A DNA stretch of 64,000 bases from Paenibacillus sp. MAEPY2 (GTDB lineage Bacteria > Bacillota > Bacilli > Paenibacillales > Paenibacillaceae): NCBI RefSeq assembly GCF_000499205.1, contig NZ_AWUK01000007.1, forward strand, positions 62,001 to 126,000, in the 5' to 3' direction. Below the pieces are notes generated by a model, which saw nothing but the letters and a program-made list of their open reading frames with translations, was not told where the DNA came from and made no database searches. Shown one piece after another: positions 17,968 to 26,990 of the stretch. Position 1 is the stretch's first letter; the number at the start of each line of letters is the position of its first letter. A program made the position numbers and the translations under genes.

Positions 17968-19869
17968 ATGATTTCGGAATTGCAATTCTTTATGCGCAAG
18001 CTGCATCGTGTAACAGGCCCAGTGTTATATTGGAACCTGCTGGGCATGATCTGCATCAGTCTGATGGAAGGAATCGGCATATATATGCTCGTTCCGATGT
18101 TAAGCCTTATTGGTATTTTCGAAATGGGCTCCACAGGTCTGCACTTACCCTGGATATCCGAATTTTTAAATCGTTTTCCGGAAAATGGCAGGCTGCTGCT
18201 GGTGCTGTTGACCTTTGTCCTTATTGTCTCCGGACAGGCTTGGCTTCAACGTCTTCAGACAATTCGCAACACGCGAATTCAGCAGCAATTTGTTCGAACG
18301 CTGCGTATGGAAACCTATCGTGCCATCATTATGGCGCAGTGGTCTTTTTTCCTCCAAAAACGAAAATCCGATTTTAATCATATATTAACGACCGAACTCG
18401 CCCGTGTCAGTCAGGGAACGAATATTATGCTGCAAATGGCAGCTTCCTTAATCTTTACCGGTATTCAAATTGGTCTGGCTTTCTGGTTATCTGCCAAGTT
18501 AACCACCCTTGTCCTGGTCTGCGGATTGATATTGTTTATTGTGTTGAGAAAATTCGTGAAGCGGGCAAAACAAATCGGGGATCAGACATCCGAATATTCT
18601 CAGAGCTATTACAATGGCATTACAGAGCACTTTAACGGAATCAAGGATATTAAGAGCAATATGCTTGAAAAATCACATATCAGCTGGTTTGAGCGTATGT
18701 GTGGGCGGATTGAACATAACGTGGTTCAGTTCAGTCAGTTGAATAGTGGTACACAACTGATTCATCGGGTATCGGCGGCTGTCATTATTGCGGCTTTTAT
18801 CTATTTATCCCTGTATGTGCTCGCAGTACCTCCGGCAAGTTTGTTGCTTATCATTCTGATCTTTTCCCGATTGTGGCCACGCTTCACGTCCATTCAGTCC
18901 AATCTGGAATATATGAGTTCCATGCTGCCCGCGTTTCAGATTGTGAGAGAGCTACAGACAGAGACGGAAAAAAGCCGTGAGATTAGCGAAAAAACAGTTC
19001 ATGCTGATGAACCATTTGATCAGGAATTAACGGTTTCCGGTCCACGTTCGGTCAGAATGAAGGCTCAGGCCAAGCCGAGTGATCAGGAAGGTGGGGATGC
19101 GCATCCCATTGAGCCCCTGGTGCTTAAGGAATCCATTGAGTGTCAGCAAGTGAATTTTCGCTATGAAGGCAGTGATACCTACTCGTTATCCGAGGCGTAT
19201 GCATCTATCCCGGCGAAAGGCATGACGGCCATTGTAGGCAAGTCGGGAGCCGGAAAGAGCACGATGATTGATCTGATTATGGGACTCATTCGTCCAGAGA
19301 GCGGTCAGATTTTGGTGGATGGGGTGCCTTTAACCGAGAATCGATTGTTAGCCTGGAGAAGTTCAATAGGTTATGTCTCTCAGGACCCTTTTCTGTTCCA
19401 TACCAGCATTCGTGAAAATTTGCGCCTGGTTGATCCGAATGCCAGTGAGGAACAGATGTGGCATGCATTACAGTTTTCTTCGTCTGCAACGTTTGTCCGC
19501 AAACTACCGCAAGGATTAGATACCATTATCGGTGATCGGGGCATCCGCTTATCCGGCGGCGAACGTCAGCGTTTGGTGCTTGCCCGTGCCATGCTTCGAA
19601 ACCCTTCTGTATTGGTACTGGATGAGGCGACGAGTGCGCTGGATAGCGAGAACGAACAGCATATTCATGAAGCCCTTGAGCGCCTAAAAGGGCATGTCAC
19701 CGTTATTGTTATCGCCCACCGACTATCCACCATTCGAACAGCGGATCGAGTAATCGTTCTGGATGAGGGTCGGGTTATCCAGCAAGGTGGATATCAGCAA
19801 TTATCTACGGATCCGGTAGGCACGTTCAGCAAACTATTGAATATGCAGGCAGGTGTCGTAGGGCAATGA
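17968..19869 (+). CDS. ABC exporter of the lasso peptide (fused permease-ATPase, D)
   Basis: Half-size ABC transporter, working as a homodimer, for export of and self-protection against the lasso peptide. Six membrane helices occupy residues ~20-310. A ~65-residue charged linker follows (rich in Glu, Lys and Asp, ~330-395), longer than usual. The ATPase has Walker A GKSGAGKST (424-432), the signature LSGGERQRL and Walker B VLVLDEATS. The ATG at 17968 follows GGAGAGGGG by 7 bp. It is the last gene of the lasso operon. Confidence 0.93.
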   Translation: MISELQFFMRKLHRVTGPVLYWNLLGMICISLMEGIGIYMLVPMLSLIGIFEMGSTGLHLPWISEFLNRFPENGRLLLVLLTFVLIVSGQAWLQRLQTIRNTRIQQQFVRTLRMETYRAIIMAQWSFFLQKRKSDFNHILTTELARVSQGTNIMLQMAASLIFTGIQIGLAFWLSAKLTTLVLVCGLILFIVLRKFVKRAKQIGDQTSEYSQSYYNGITEHFNGIKDIKSNMLEKSHISWFERMCGRIEHNVVQFSQLNSGTQLIHRVSAAVIIAAFIYLSLYVLAVPPASLLLIILIFSRLWPRFTSIQSNLEYMSSMLPAFQIVRELQTETEKSREISEKTVHADEPFDQELTVSGPRSVRMKAQAKPSDQEGGDAHPIEPLVLKESIECQQVNFRYEGSDTYSLSEAYASIPAKGMTAIVGKSGAGKSTMIDLIMGLIRPESGQILVDGVPLTENRLLAWRSSIGYVSQDPFLFHTSIRENLRLVDPNASEEQMWHALQFSSSATFVRKLPQGLDTIIGDRGIRLSGGERQRLVLARAMLRNPSVLVLDEATSALDSENEQHIHEALERLKGHVTVIVIAHRLSTIRTADRVIVLDEGRVIQQGGYQQLSTDPVGTFSKLLNMQAGVVGQ

Positions 19870-19900
19870 TTCTCTCGGTAAATCCGGAAATGAACAAAGC

Positions 19901-19931
19901 AAAAAGGCGCGCCATTTGAGGCAGCGCCTTT
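19901..19931 (-). terminator. terminator of cysC
   Basis: AAAGGCGC (19903-19910) pairs with GCGCCTTT (19924-19931). Read on the minus strand it ends in a T run, so it serves cysC; on the plus strand no T run follows, so it is a poorer stop for the exporter gene. Confidence 0.65.
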
Positions 19932-19978
19932 GATGTATGTGTAGTCGGGAGGTAATTCAATATGATTGCCATTTTCAT

Positions 19979-20617
19979 TTAGTGAACGATGGCATTGCTT
20001 ACAGGCTGCGGCAGCTGAAATGCACCGACCCGTTCCAGATGCCGAACAATTTCATGTACGGCTTCTTCAACAGAAAGCTCTTCGGTATCAATGATTAGTG
20101 TAGGATCTTCTGGAATATCATAGGGGGCAGAAATTCCGGTGAAATGTGGAATTGCACCGCTGCGGGCCTTTTTGTAAAGCCCCTTCGGATCACGTCGTTC
20201 ACACTCTTCGATCGAACAACGTACATAGATTTCAATGAAATCATCAGCTTCAAAGAGCTGTCTTACCCTATTTCGATCCTGTGCATCCGGCGAGATAAAG
20301 GCAGAAAGAACAAACAACCCGGCATCTACCATCAGCTTGGAAACTTCACCAATCCGGCGCAGATTTTCTTGTCGATCCTCAGCCGTGAAGCCAAGGTCCC
20401 GATTCAATCCGTGACGTACGTTATCCCCATCAAGCACGTAACAATGAACCCCTTTTTCATACAGGTATTGCTCCAGAGCAAATGCAAGCGAGGATTTTCC
20501 TGCACCGGATAACCCGGTGAACCATAAGGCCCGACTGCGATGACCGTTATGCTTCTCCCTGTCCTGCCTCTTTAAACTGGATTGCTGCCAGGTAATGTTA
20601 CGCTCTTCCTTTGACAT
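19979..20617 (-). CDS. cysC: adenylylsulfate (APS) kinase
   Basis: Phosphorylates APS to PAPS with ATP. The P-loop GLSGAGKSS is at residues 35-43, [10 protein letters not shown] at 63-72 and the FISPD motif with Ser109 at 107-111; [22 protein letters not shown] is present in two parts around residue 145. Length 212 fits. It faces the lasso operon tail to tail. No ATP sulfurylase or PAPS reductase gene lies nearby, unlike the usual cysteine operon, so its position beside a sulfotransferase operon suggests it supplies donor PAPS. That link is inference; the enzyme call is firm. Confidence 0.93.
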   Translation of the reverse strand: MSKEERNITWQQSSLKRQDREKHNGHRSRALWFTGLSGAGKSSLAFALEQYLYEKGVHCYVLDGDNVRHGLNRDLGFTAEDRQENLRRIGEVSKLMVDAGLFVLSAFISPDAQDRNRVRQLFEADDFIEIYVRCSIEECERRDPKGLYKKARSGAIPHFTGISAPYDIPEDPTLIIDTEELSVEEAVHEIVRHLERVGAFQLPQPVSNAIVH

Positions 20618-20765
20618 GGATATCCGCCTCTTCCTACTTATGATATGTATAATATTTTAACATATTTTCAATATTATAGCACCTTCTGAATTTGACGAAT
20701 TTTAGCGTGAATCAATGATAATTCGGGTATAGATGTAGTACATACATAGCAGGAGGAACACCATC

Positions 20766-21164
20766 ATGAACAATAACATACACAACATACAGGTTTATTT
20801 CCAGTGCGCGGATTGCGATCAGGATATCCGGGCAATCTTTGCCCAAGAACAGGTTAGTGCGGTTCGCTGTTCAGGATGTGGTAGAGCATACACCTTGATG
20901 AAGCCTACCATTGGCGACGAGATTTTGCTTGATTGGGAGCAGGAGGCCCTCTATCATAAATTGCGGGCAGATCGCTCTGAACATGATAACCATAATATGT
21001 CTGCCCTAATTATTAAAGTGATTGAGCTGCTCACCTGGCGGGATAGTGGTGACGGTCAGACACGTGCGATAGAAATGGTTAGAGAGTGGCTGGCTTCCAG
21101 TGGGAAACCCCAGACCTTACTCGAACTGTTTCATCATCCCGAGCGAGACAATAAACGGTTTTGA
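20766..21164 (+). CDS. small zinc-ribbon protein
   Basis: I do not recognise a named family. The first ~45 residues form a zinc ribbon with two pairs, CADC (18-21 region) and CSGC, separated by ~20 residues. The remaining ~85 residues look helical and acidic and carry no clear motif. The ATG follows AGGAGGA by 8 bp and codon use is normal, so the gene is real. It stands alone between divergent cysC and pdaA. Confidence 0.65.
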   Translation: MNNNIHNIQVYFQCADCDQDIRAIFAQEQVSAVRCSGCGRAYTLMKPTIGDEILLDWEQEALYHKLRADRSEHDNHNMSALIIKVIELLTWRDSGDGQTRAIEMVREWLASSGKPQTLLELFHHPERDNKRF

Positions 21165-21320
21165 ATGGAGAACTGGAGTGTGGCGCCCCATTGGTTCATG
21201 TATGTGAAGCGATCTGTGATTGAAATTTACATACATTAGCTGTTCCTGTGGCATATTACCTGAAGGTGTTCGTGATAGGAAACGACAAACCGAATTTTTC
21301 AGGAACAGGAGCGGATAGCA

Positions 21321-22100
21321 ATGAAGCGAATGGTTCTCTACATGCTGCTGGCCATATTGGCTTTCGGTATATTACCAGCGCAGACTGAAGCGTCGCCAAT
21401 AAATGGAGCGTATCACTTTGGCTTCAAAAAAAGTCAAAACGGTCAATTGCCTTCCATTGATCAGGAAGGGTTTAAGGAGATTTTGCAGCATAACGATGCC
21501 ATTTTCCTGGGGGATACGAAACAGAAAGAACTGTATCTTACGTTTGATAACGGTTATGAAAATGGCTTTACACCAGCCATATTAGATGTTCTGCGTGATA
21601 AGAAAGTGCCTGCTGCATTTTTTGTCACCGGGCATTATCTGAAAGATCAGCCTGAGCTGGTGAAACGAATGGCCGCAGAAGGGCATATTGTGGGGAACCA
21701 TTCCTGGAGCCATCCTGATATGACCCGAGTTTCCAATGAGAAATTAAAAACAGAGCTTGATCAGGTACGGTCTGAGGTCAATCGGTTGACTGGACAGCAA
21801 GCGACCTTTTTGAGGCCACCACGTGGTATTTTCAACAACCGGACGCTCGCAGAGAGCCACGCCCAAGGTTACGTTAATGTGTTTTGGTCGGTCGCCTACA
21901 AAGATTGGGATACCAAAATTCAAAAAGGGGCAGACTATGCACGTCAGCAAGTATTGAAACAGCTGCATCCAGGAGCAGTTATCTTGCTTCACTCTGTGTC
22001 GAAAGATAACACGGAGGCGTTGGCTTCCATCATTGATGAGGCTCGTAAGCAAGGATATGCGTTCAAAAATTTGAATGACTTGAAAACAAAAAGTTATTAA
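21321..22100 (+). CDS. pdaA: PdaA-type peptidoglycan de-N-acetylase
   Basis: Secreted polysaccharide deacetylase. The signal peptide is MKRMVLYMLLAILAFGILPA with a cleavage region after QTEA. The catalytic motif LTFDNGYENG (Asp76) is the PdaA form of the usual TFDDGP, followed by GNHSWSHPDM with the metal-binding His pair and the RPPRGIFN arginine-proline block. In B. subtilis PdaA acts on MurNAc to give muramic delta-lactam, the mark of spore cortex needed for germination. Length 259 fits. The gene is alone and ends at a strong terminator. YlxY-type relatives are an alternative but lack this motif form. Confidence 0.88.
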   Translation: MKRMVLYMLLAILAFGILPAQTEASPINGAYHFGFKKSQNGQLPSIDQEGFKEILQHNDAIFLGDTKQKELYLTFDNGYENGFTPAILDVLRDKKVPAAFFVTGHYLKDQPELVKRMAAEGHIVGNHSWSHPDMTRVSNEKLKTELDQVRSEVNRLTGQQATFLRPPRGIFNNRTLAESHAQGYVNVFWSVAYKDWDTKIQKGADYARQQVLKQLHPGAVILLHSVSKDNTEALASIIDEARKQGYAFKNLNDLKTKSY

Positions 22101-22120
22101 GGTTACATGTTTACAATAGA

Positions 22121-22163
22121 AAAAGGGCATCCTGAGCTGCGATAGCTTGGGATGCCCTTTTGG
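22121..22163. terminator. bidirectional terminator after pdaA
   Basis: Perfect 12-bp stem AAAAGGGCATCC (22121-22132) with GGATGCCCTTTT (22150-22161), usable by pdaA and by the convergent degV gene. Confidence 0.85.
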
Positions 22164-22237
22164 CATGATCTTTAATGGATTAAGCAGGCGGACGCGTAAT
22201 TGTATCTGGAAAATGTGCTGTGTGATAAGAAGCGTTT

Positions 22238-23086
22238 TTATAAAGCAGTGTTATAAATGATACCGATCGTTTTGGGACCACAATGACTACATATAACGCA
22301 ACCAGCCGTAGTCAGTTCCACTCGTGCTCCGGTCTGTTCCTGCAGAGATTTTTGCAAATCAAGCGCATCTTCCTCGGCCATGGTATGCACAACGATTACG
22401 AGATCGCGGTCGATCTGTTCCTTATGACTAAGTGTGTTTTGCAGCATTTGTTCCAGGGCCTTTTCCCGTTTGCCACGAACCTTGTATGCAGGTGACATCT
22501 TGCCATCGGTTACCCGAATGACTGGTCGAATTTTGAGCAGACTGCCAATCAAATTTTGCATGCCGGAGCAGCGTCCACCTTTGTACAGATACTCCAACGT
22601 ATCGATGACAAACTCAGTTCGCACATTCGGTTTGATGGCTTCGACGAGATGTGTAATCTCGGTCAGACTCTGCCCTTTTTCTGCTGCATGAACCGCCTTC
22701 ATGACCATCAGGGCAATCCCGGAAGAAAGATTCAGAGAATCCACCACAGAGATGCGACCTTCCGGAAACTCGGAACTGGCCAATCTTGCATTTTGATAGG
22801 TTGACGAGAGTTCAGAGGACAAGCTGATATATAAAATATCATATCCTTGTTCTATGTAAGGTTGAAATGCCGTCATGAAATCAGCAGGTGAAGGTGCTGC
22901 CGTTTTGGGCAGACGCCCATCCCTGCTTACACGTTCATAGAGCTGTTCCGGCTTAATTTCAGCACCGTCCTTCAGTGATTCCTCACCGAACACGACATAT
23001 AATGGGATAATACCGATATCGTGCTGCTGGATCCATGCTGGGGCCAGATCACTTGTGCTGTCCGTGAAAATTTTGATTCGTGACAT
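22238..23086 (-). CDS. DegV family fatty-acid-binding protein
   Basis: DegV-fold protein that binds a fatty acid, in Firmicutes usually the donor subunit FakB for a fatty acid kinase. The N-terminus RIKIFTDSTSDLAPAW, the SLSSELSSTYQNA loop and VVDSLNLSSGIALMV are typical; lipid-contacting Ser and Thr are kept. I place the start at ATG 23084-23086 because AAGGAGAT lies just before it; an ATG at 23119 would put this site inside the gene. The kinase FakA is not in the window. The C-terminus ends in the usual GPKTIGIIYNT. Confidence 0.9.
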   Translation of the reverse strand: MSRIKIFTDSTSDLAPAWIQQHDIGIIPLYVVFGEESLKDGAEIKPEQLYERVSRDGRLPKTAAPSPADFMTAFQPYIEQGYDILYISLSSELSSTYQNARLASSEFPEGRISVVDSLNLSSGIALMVMKAVHAAEKGQSLTEITHLVEAIKPNVRTEFVIDTLEYLYKGGRCSGMQNLIGSLLKIRPVIRVTDGKMSPAYKVRGKREKALEQMLQNTLSHKEQIDRDLVIVVHTMAEEDALDLQKSLQEQTGARVELTTAGCVICSHCGPKTIGIIYNTAL

Positions 23087-23200
23087 GTCAATCTCCTTTG
23101 GATACGAAAATTTGGCCATTAAAATGGATGAAGATGAGAGGGATCAAGTGTCATTTCGTTACAATTTTTTGAGAAATGAATTTGAGCCTGATGTAAGCTT

Positions 23201-23677
23201 TTAAACCATATAGATACCTGCAATAATAAGCCCGGCAAATGCCAGAATCATGACTCCACTGAGGATGGTACCAATGATAGCAAAGACTTTTTTTCGATTC
23301 TTGAGCACTAGCCCAATCACGCCGAGTATGAGTCCTGCGAGATTAAGTATCAGACAAACCAGAACAGCCAGAGAAGCCAGAACAACTGCTGGATGCAATG
23401 CAATCTCTTCCACTTGGATCGGTGTGGTTACGACACCAATTGCACTGTTGATAGCCATCGTGGCAATAAATAAAGTCAGCATGTAACCAATGATAGACAC
23501 CAATCCAATCACAAAACTTGCAATACCAGGTCCAGAATGTTTCAATCGACCCACGGGTGGATCTTCCAGGGAGGAGGGGTAAGGTGTAAATGGGTTGTCA
23601 TGATTGGGATCTGAATGATCCGAACCGAAGCCAGATTGATAAGTATCATTGTTATTCCGGTTATTTTGATTATCCAT
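23201..23677 (-). CDS. DUF4190-like small membrane protein
   Basis: A 158-residue protein with an Asn/Asp/Pro-rich cytoplasmic N-terminus (~45 residues), then three predicted membrane helices at ~50-75, ~90-115 and ~130-157. The layout resembles DUF4190 proteins of Bacillales, which have no known function. GGAGGGAT precedes the ATG. It is 115 bp upstream, in reading direction, of degV with no clear terminator between, so the two may be co-transcribed. Confidence 0.65.
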   Translation of the reverse strand: MDNQNNRNNNDTYQSGFGSDHSDPNHDNPFTPYPSSLEDPPVGRLKHSGPGIASFVIGLVSIIGYMLTLFIATMAINSAIGVVTTPIQVEEIALHPAVVLASLAVLVCLILNLAGLILGVIGLVLKNRKKVFAIIGTILSGVMILAFAGLIIAGIYMV

Positions 23678-23956
23678 GAATGGATTATCCCTCCTTACTC
23701 GTGGTCATGAGTGTAATTAACCTACTCTCAATGTGATAATTCTAATTAAGAGAATGAAGGCACTCCTTTTTACTTTTCCATAAAAATCGATAAAAATCAA
23801 GGTTTCACGCCAGTTTTCGTCGATTTTGAGGCAAAAGCGAAGGGAAGTATATATAACCAGACATATGAATGCCTTCTGCATCGTAGCTTGCTGGTAAACA
23901 CGGCAAGGATTCGCTAAAATGAATAGTTAAGAGATGAACTAAGGGAGAGAAGGCAA

Positions 23957-24343
23957 ATGCAACGGAAATGGATGATGATGGGTGCTGTACTGACGATGCT
24001 TTCGGTGGCTATTGGAGCGTTTGGTGCACATATGCTCAAGGAAAGCATCGGTGCGGACGCCATAGCGGTGTATGAAACCGGAGTACAATACCACATGATA
24101 CATGCAATCGGACTGCTAATCATAGGTCTCACAGCGGGTCAGCTTGGACCCTCCACTAAGCTCAAGTGGGCTGCACGTTTGCTGTTTATTGGAATTATCG
24201 TATTCTCGGGCAGTCTGTATGTACTGAGTATTTCGGGTATTAAAATATTGGGAGCCATCACGCCAATCGGCGGGGTAGCCTTTATTGTTGGGTGGTTGCT
24301 ATTAGCAATGGACGTATGGCAGCGGGGAAAAGATCGCGCATGA
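23957..24343 (+). CDS. DUF423 (YwdK-like) membrane protein
   Basis: Four-helix membrane protein of 128 residues. The opening RKWMMMGAVLTMLSVAIGAF, then GAHMLKE and YETGVQYHMIHAIGLL, and ITPIGGVAFIVGWLLLA near the end are the DUF423 signature. Function is unknown. Strong AGGGAGAGAAGG ribosome site. The gene stands alone and ends at a bidirectional terminator. Confidence 0.9.
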   Translation: MQRKWMMMGAVLTMLSVAIGAFGAHMLKESIGADAIAVYETGVQYHMIHAIGLLIIGLTAGQLGPSTKLKWAARLLFIGIIVFSGSLYVLSISGIKILGAITPIGGVAFIVGWLLLAMDVWQRGKDRA

Positions 24344-24415
24344 CGATCTGCAATGGATGGGTGAAGCTATGATCTATTCAAGCGGTCCCAGTTCATTGTT
24401 ACATGTGAATGAACC

Positions 24416-24474
24416 TGAAAAAAGCAACTTGCACGGGAAATGGTTAAAGATTTCCTGCGTAAGTTGCTTTTCGT
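24416..24474. terminator. bidirectional terminator
   Basis: AAAAGCAACTT (24420-24430) pairs with AAGTTGCTTTT (24461-24471); inside, GGGAAAT pairs with ATTTCCT. It separates the convergent DUF423 gene and the next one. Confidence 0.8.
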
Positions 24475-24489
24475 TTAAATGCTCATTGA

Positions 24490-25068
24490 TTACAAAAACT
24501 CATCGATTTCATTGGTTCGAAACGTATAGACTTGTTTTTCGTCCACATGGTACACACTGACAATGCTGCTATCCCGATCAAAATTCAGTATACGGCATGG
24601 AATGCTCTGATGCTTGCCGTTCTTATTGTTCACAACAATCCGTGTAAGACGGTTTTCTTTGATGAGGGTATCAATCCATACATCGAATGAATTTCCGTTG
24701 GTACTGTTGGATACTTCGGACGAAGGAGTGTGTTGGGAAGCAGGTGTTTCGATATCGGACTGTGGTAAGACTGGAACGGTTGGAGCCGTCGCTTGGTTTG
24801 GTGATGAGTTCTTCTGTCTTGCATTAGATTGTGATTTTTTTCTTTCTTTATGAAGAAAGGCGAAGGAGTCCTTTTTGGACTGCAGTGTCACTTCAATAAT
24901 TTTGCCAAGCTCTATGCCGGATTGAATCCGGAAGTCCGCAATTTGTTCCTCTTTGTTTATGAACTCCAACAGGGACTGCAGTGCCAATGCATTCGAGCGG
25001 CTCTTAATAAGAATATCGACATTGAACAAAAAGCCGATTTCTTCTTCGTTGGATAAGGTTTCTTTCAT
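24490..25068 (-). CDS. unrecognised protein with basic linker and Sm-like C-terminus
   Basis: I do not recognise this 192-residue protein. Residues 1-75 are acidic and helical. A ~55-residue linker rich in Lys, Ser, Pro, Gln and Thr (~75-130) follows. The last ~60 residues (VWIDTLIKENRLTRIVV, later SIPCRILNFDRDSSIVSVYH and VYTFRTNEIDEF) are predicted beta strands with an order like the Sm/Hfq fold, including the FD turn. That likeness is weak and made by eye. Coding is supported by codon use and clean ends beside a terminator. Confidence 0.55.
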   Translation of the reverse strand: MKETLSNEEEIGFLFNVDILIKSRSNALALQSLLEFINKEEQIADFRIQSGIELGKIIEVTLQSKKDSFAFLHKERKKSQSNARQKNSSPNQATAPTVPVLPQSDIETPASQHTPSSEVSNSTNGNSFDVWIDTLIKENRLTRIVVNNKNGKHQSIPCRILNFDRDSSIVSVYHVDEKQVYTFRTNEIDEFL

Positions 25069-25222
25069 TCATCCCAGCCCCGTTAAAAGATATGTCAGCA
25101 AATTTACGCTTCATTACACTATATCACTAAAATTGCTATAATCATAGTGCTGAAGACATAGAAAATGAGCGAACCACTTGGGCTAATTAAAGTAAAACCA
25201 CATTCATTTCCAATCCTTTTCC

Positions 25223-25398
25223 GCAGGTGTCCACACGGCTATCCAAAATGAGGCATACAATTATCGTGACCTGTGGAAGAGGAGGTGTATCGGGAAATTA
25301 TGGTGACGATGGAGCCGATTGTGGTTGGAGAGCATGTTTTGGTCGGGGTAGAGGTAAAGCTGCCCAAAACGACATTACTGACGATTAATACATCCAAA
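25223..25398 (+). repeat. direct repeat copy 1 (yunC leader and 5' end)
   Basis: Same as 28982-29157 in 174 of 176 positions, with differences at 25356 and 25360. Both differences are synonymous in yunC (GTA/GTT and CTG/TTG). Similarity continues weakly for ~25 bp past the end with small gaps. Confidence 0.95.
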
Positions 25399-25533
25399 AT
25401 ATATCATGAGCGGAGCAACTACAGTATCCGATTTTGGAATAGAGCCGCAAAGTACTGGTACACGTCATGGAGCCTTATGGGACAAGCTTTCATTCGTTTT
25501 CAAAAGTGTTTGAAAGGACTTGGGAAACGCTAA
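25300..25533 (+). pseudogene. truncated yunC fragment
   Basis: The first ~33 codons equal the N-terminus of the intact yunC downstream (MVTMEPIVVGEHVLVGVEVK). After TINTSK the frame loses two bases relative to the intact gene and runs into unrelated sequence to a stop at 25533. The conserved YIMCGALDV block and everything after it are missing, so the product is not a working DUF1805 protein. It marks the left end of the island. Confidence 0.75.
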
Positions 25534-25952
25534 AAAAATCATTTGTGACTCGATTTTGTGACGCTTTTTGTGACGTTTGATAAATGGGGCAGGCTGTTGA
25601 CTGGTATGGATTTGTAAGGTGAATAAATCTTTTTTTGTGACGACTAATCATACGTCTTTTCTGATTGTCACTAATTAACTCAATATGAAGGTCTAAAATT
25701 GACACAACTAAGATTACCGCAATTATTGGCAGTGCTATAGTTCTTGGAATATTGCTTTATCCAATTCAGAATTAGATGCTCTCAAGACATGTGGGATGAG
25801 TTGAATGGATTTTTTATCGTATGGAATGGTTTAGTGAACATACAACCTTACTTCCTAAACGGAAACAGGGTGTCCTCTCCCGATCTTTGGTTTAAGTGTA
25901 AACAAAAAGGAGGACGAACTTATGTCCTCCCCCTCAATTAATGTATCTAATT
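25399..25952. other. AT-rich junction region without a convincing gene
   Basis: Short frames only, none with ribosome site plus family likeness. TGTGAC occurs at 25544, 25557 and 25569 (13- and 12-bp steps) and again near 25636. A fragment in frame from ~25690 to ~25770 encodes a hydrophobic stretch (KITAIIGSAIVLGILLYPI) without a good start. These look like remains of element genes. Confidence 0.5.
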
Positions 25953-26807
25953 TTACTCCAAGAAAGATGGCCCACCAAGCAACACTTTATCCAATCTCTC
26001 AAATAATTCTGGTTCAGGCATATTGGCAGTAATCAAGAGTAATTTGGAAATTATGCTCTTCAATTCAAAATAATCATTGTATAAATCGGGCTTCTTTAAT
26101 AATCTCACTAATTCTGTTATTTCACCGTGTGTAGCTTTACTTCTAAGATTATACATTTTCTTAATTTTCTTTATGATTTCAGTTCTTTCTTCATATGTAC
26201 TTCCTAGAATTAGAGCTGCATTTAGAGTTACTTTATATTGAATATTTCCATCCCCCTTAACTAGTAAAGACTCAAGTCCTGTTACGAGGGTTTGAATGCT
26301 CTGATCTACTGTAATACTTGAACAAGCTGATAAATATTGGTTTAATGCATAATTCCATCTTGTTTCATTCCACTTTGCTTCAGTTCGTTGAAGTTTTTGC
26401 TTTTTGCTGTGCTCAATATATAGCTCGTGGAATTTTCTTATATTAATTATTTCAGTCTCTGTAATAATTGATGTTCCTTCATAAGTTTCAATATCATCGC
26501 TGATTGAAGATGAAAACTTAAACAAGAAAGTATTACGGTTTCTTAAAATATCGTAAAGGATTTGATCAGTTGTAAATGATGTAGGAGCAACTCTAATATT
26601 GATTTTAGGACAACCCAGTCTTAGTGCATCAAAAAATATAGCTCCATTCGACTGATAATCTTCCTCACTTAATACTTCTCCAATCGAATTACAGGTTATA
26701 AGCACATCATTGTCACGAGTTTTCGTTAATGTTATATAATCATTAATCGAGTAGGATGACTGGTCCAATGTAACATTTGTTATAATAAACGATTTTGTTG
26801 TCTGCAT
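25953..26807 (-). CDS. HEPN-domain protein, Apea-like
   Basis: A 284-residue protein whose C-terminal ~130 residues look like an Apea-type HEPN domain: a helical bundle (ALNQYLSACSS, then VTGLESLLVKGDGNIQYK) and the RX4H ribonuclease motif NLRSKATHG with Arg222 and His227. HEPN proteins with this motif are usually RNases in toxin, abortive-infection or CRISPR-linked systems. The N-terminal half has no clear family. AGGAGG precedes the ATG. It is AT-rich and lies alone on the minus strand of the island, with no antitoxin-like gene beside it. A role in phage defence is inference. Confidence 0.7.
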   Translation of the reverse strand: MQTTKSFIITNVTLDQSSYSINDYITLTKTRDNDVLITCNSIGEVLSEEDYQSNGAIFFDALRLGCPKINIRVAPTSFTTDQILYDILRNRNTFLFKFSSSISDDIETYEGTSIITETEIINIRKFHELYIEHSKKQKLQRTEAKWNETRWNYALNQYLSACSSITVDQSIQTLVTGLESLLVKGDGNIQYKVTLNAALILGSTYEERTEIIKKIKKMYNLRSKATHGEITELVRLLKKPDLYNDYFELKSIISKLLLITANMPEPELFERLDKVLLGGPSFLE

Positions 26808-26990
26808 GATTTCCTCCTAATGATTGTGCTACTCTTGAATTATTATGCTAATTCCTCGCTCTATTCCATTATATAGGCTTAACTAATTAATTTCGTCTTT
26901 CATTGATTAACAGTAAGTCAAATTGATTCTGTAGACCCACTCCTTTTGGCATGGTATAATTATTCCACAATTAGGAAACGAGGTCTACAT

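Noticed and set aside
24512..24522. GGTTCGAA looks like a tRNA T-loop.
   Set aside because: No acceptor stem, anticodon arm or CCA-side pairing around it; it lies in a coding region. No tRNA gene found in the window.
25744..25941. A 65-codon open frame in the island.
   Set aside because: No ribosome site and no recognisable protein; low complexity in an AT-rich junction.
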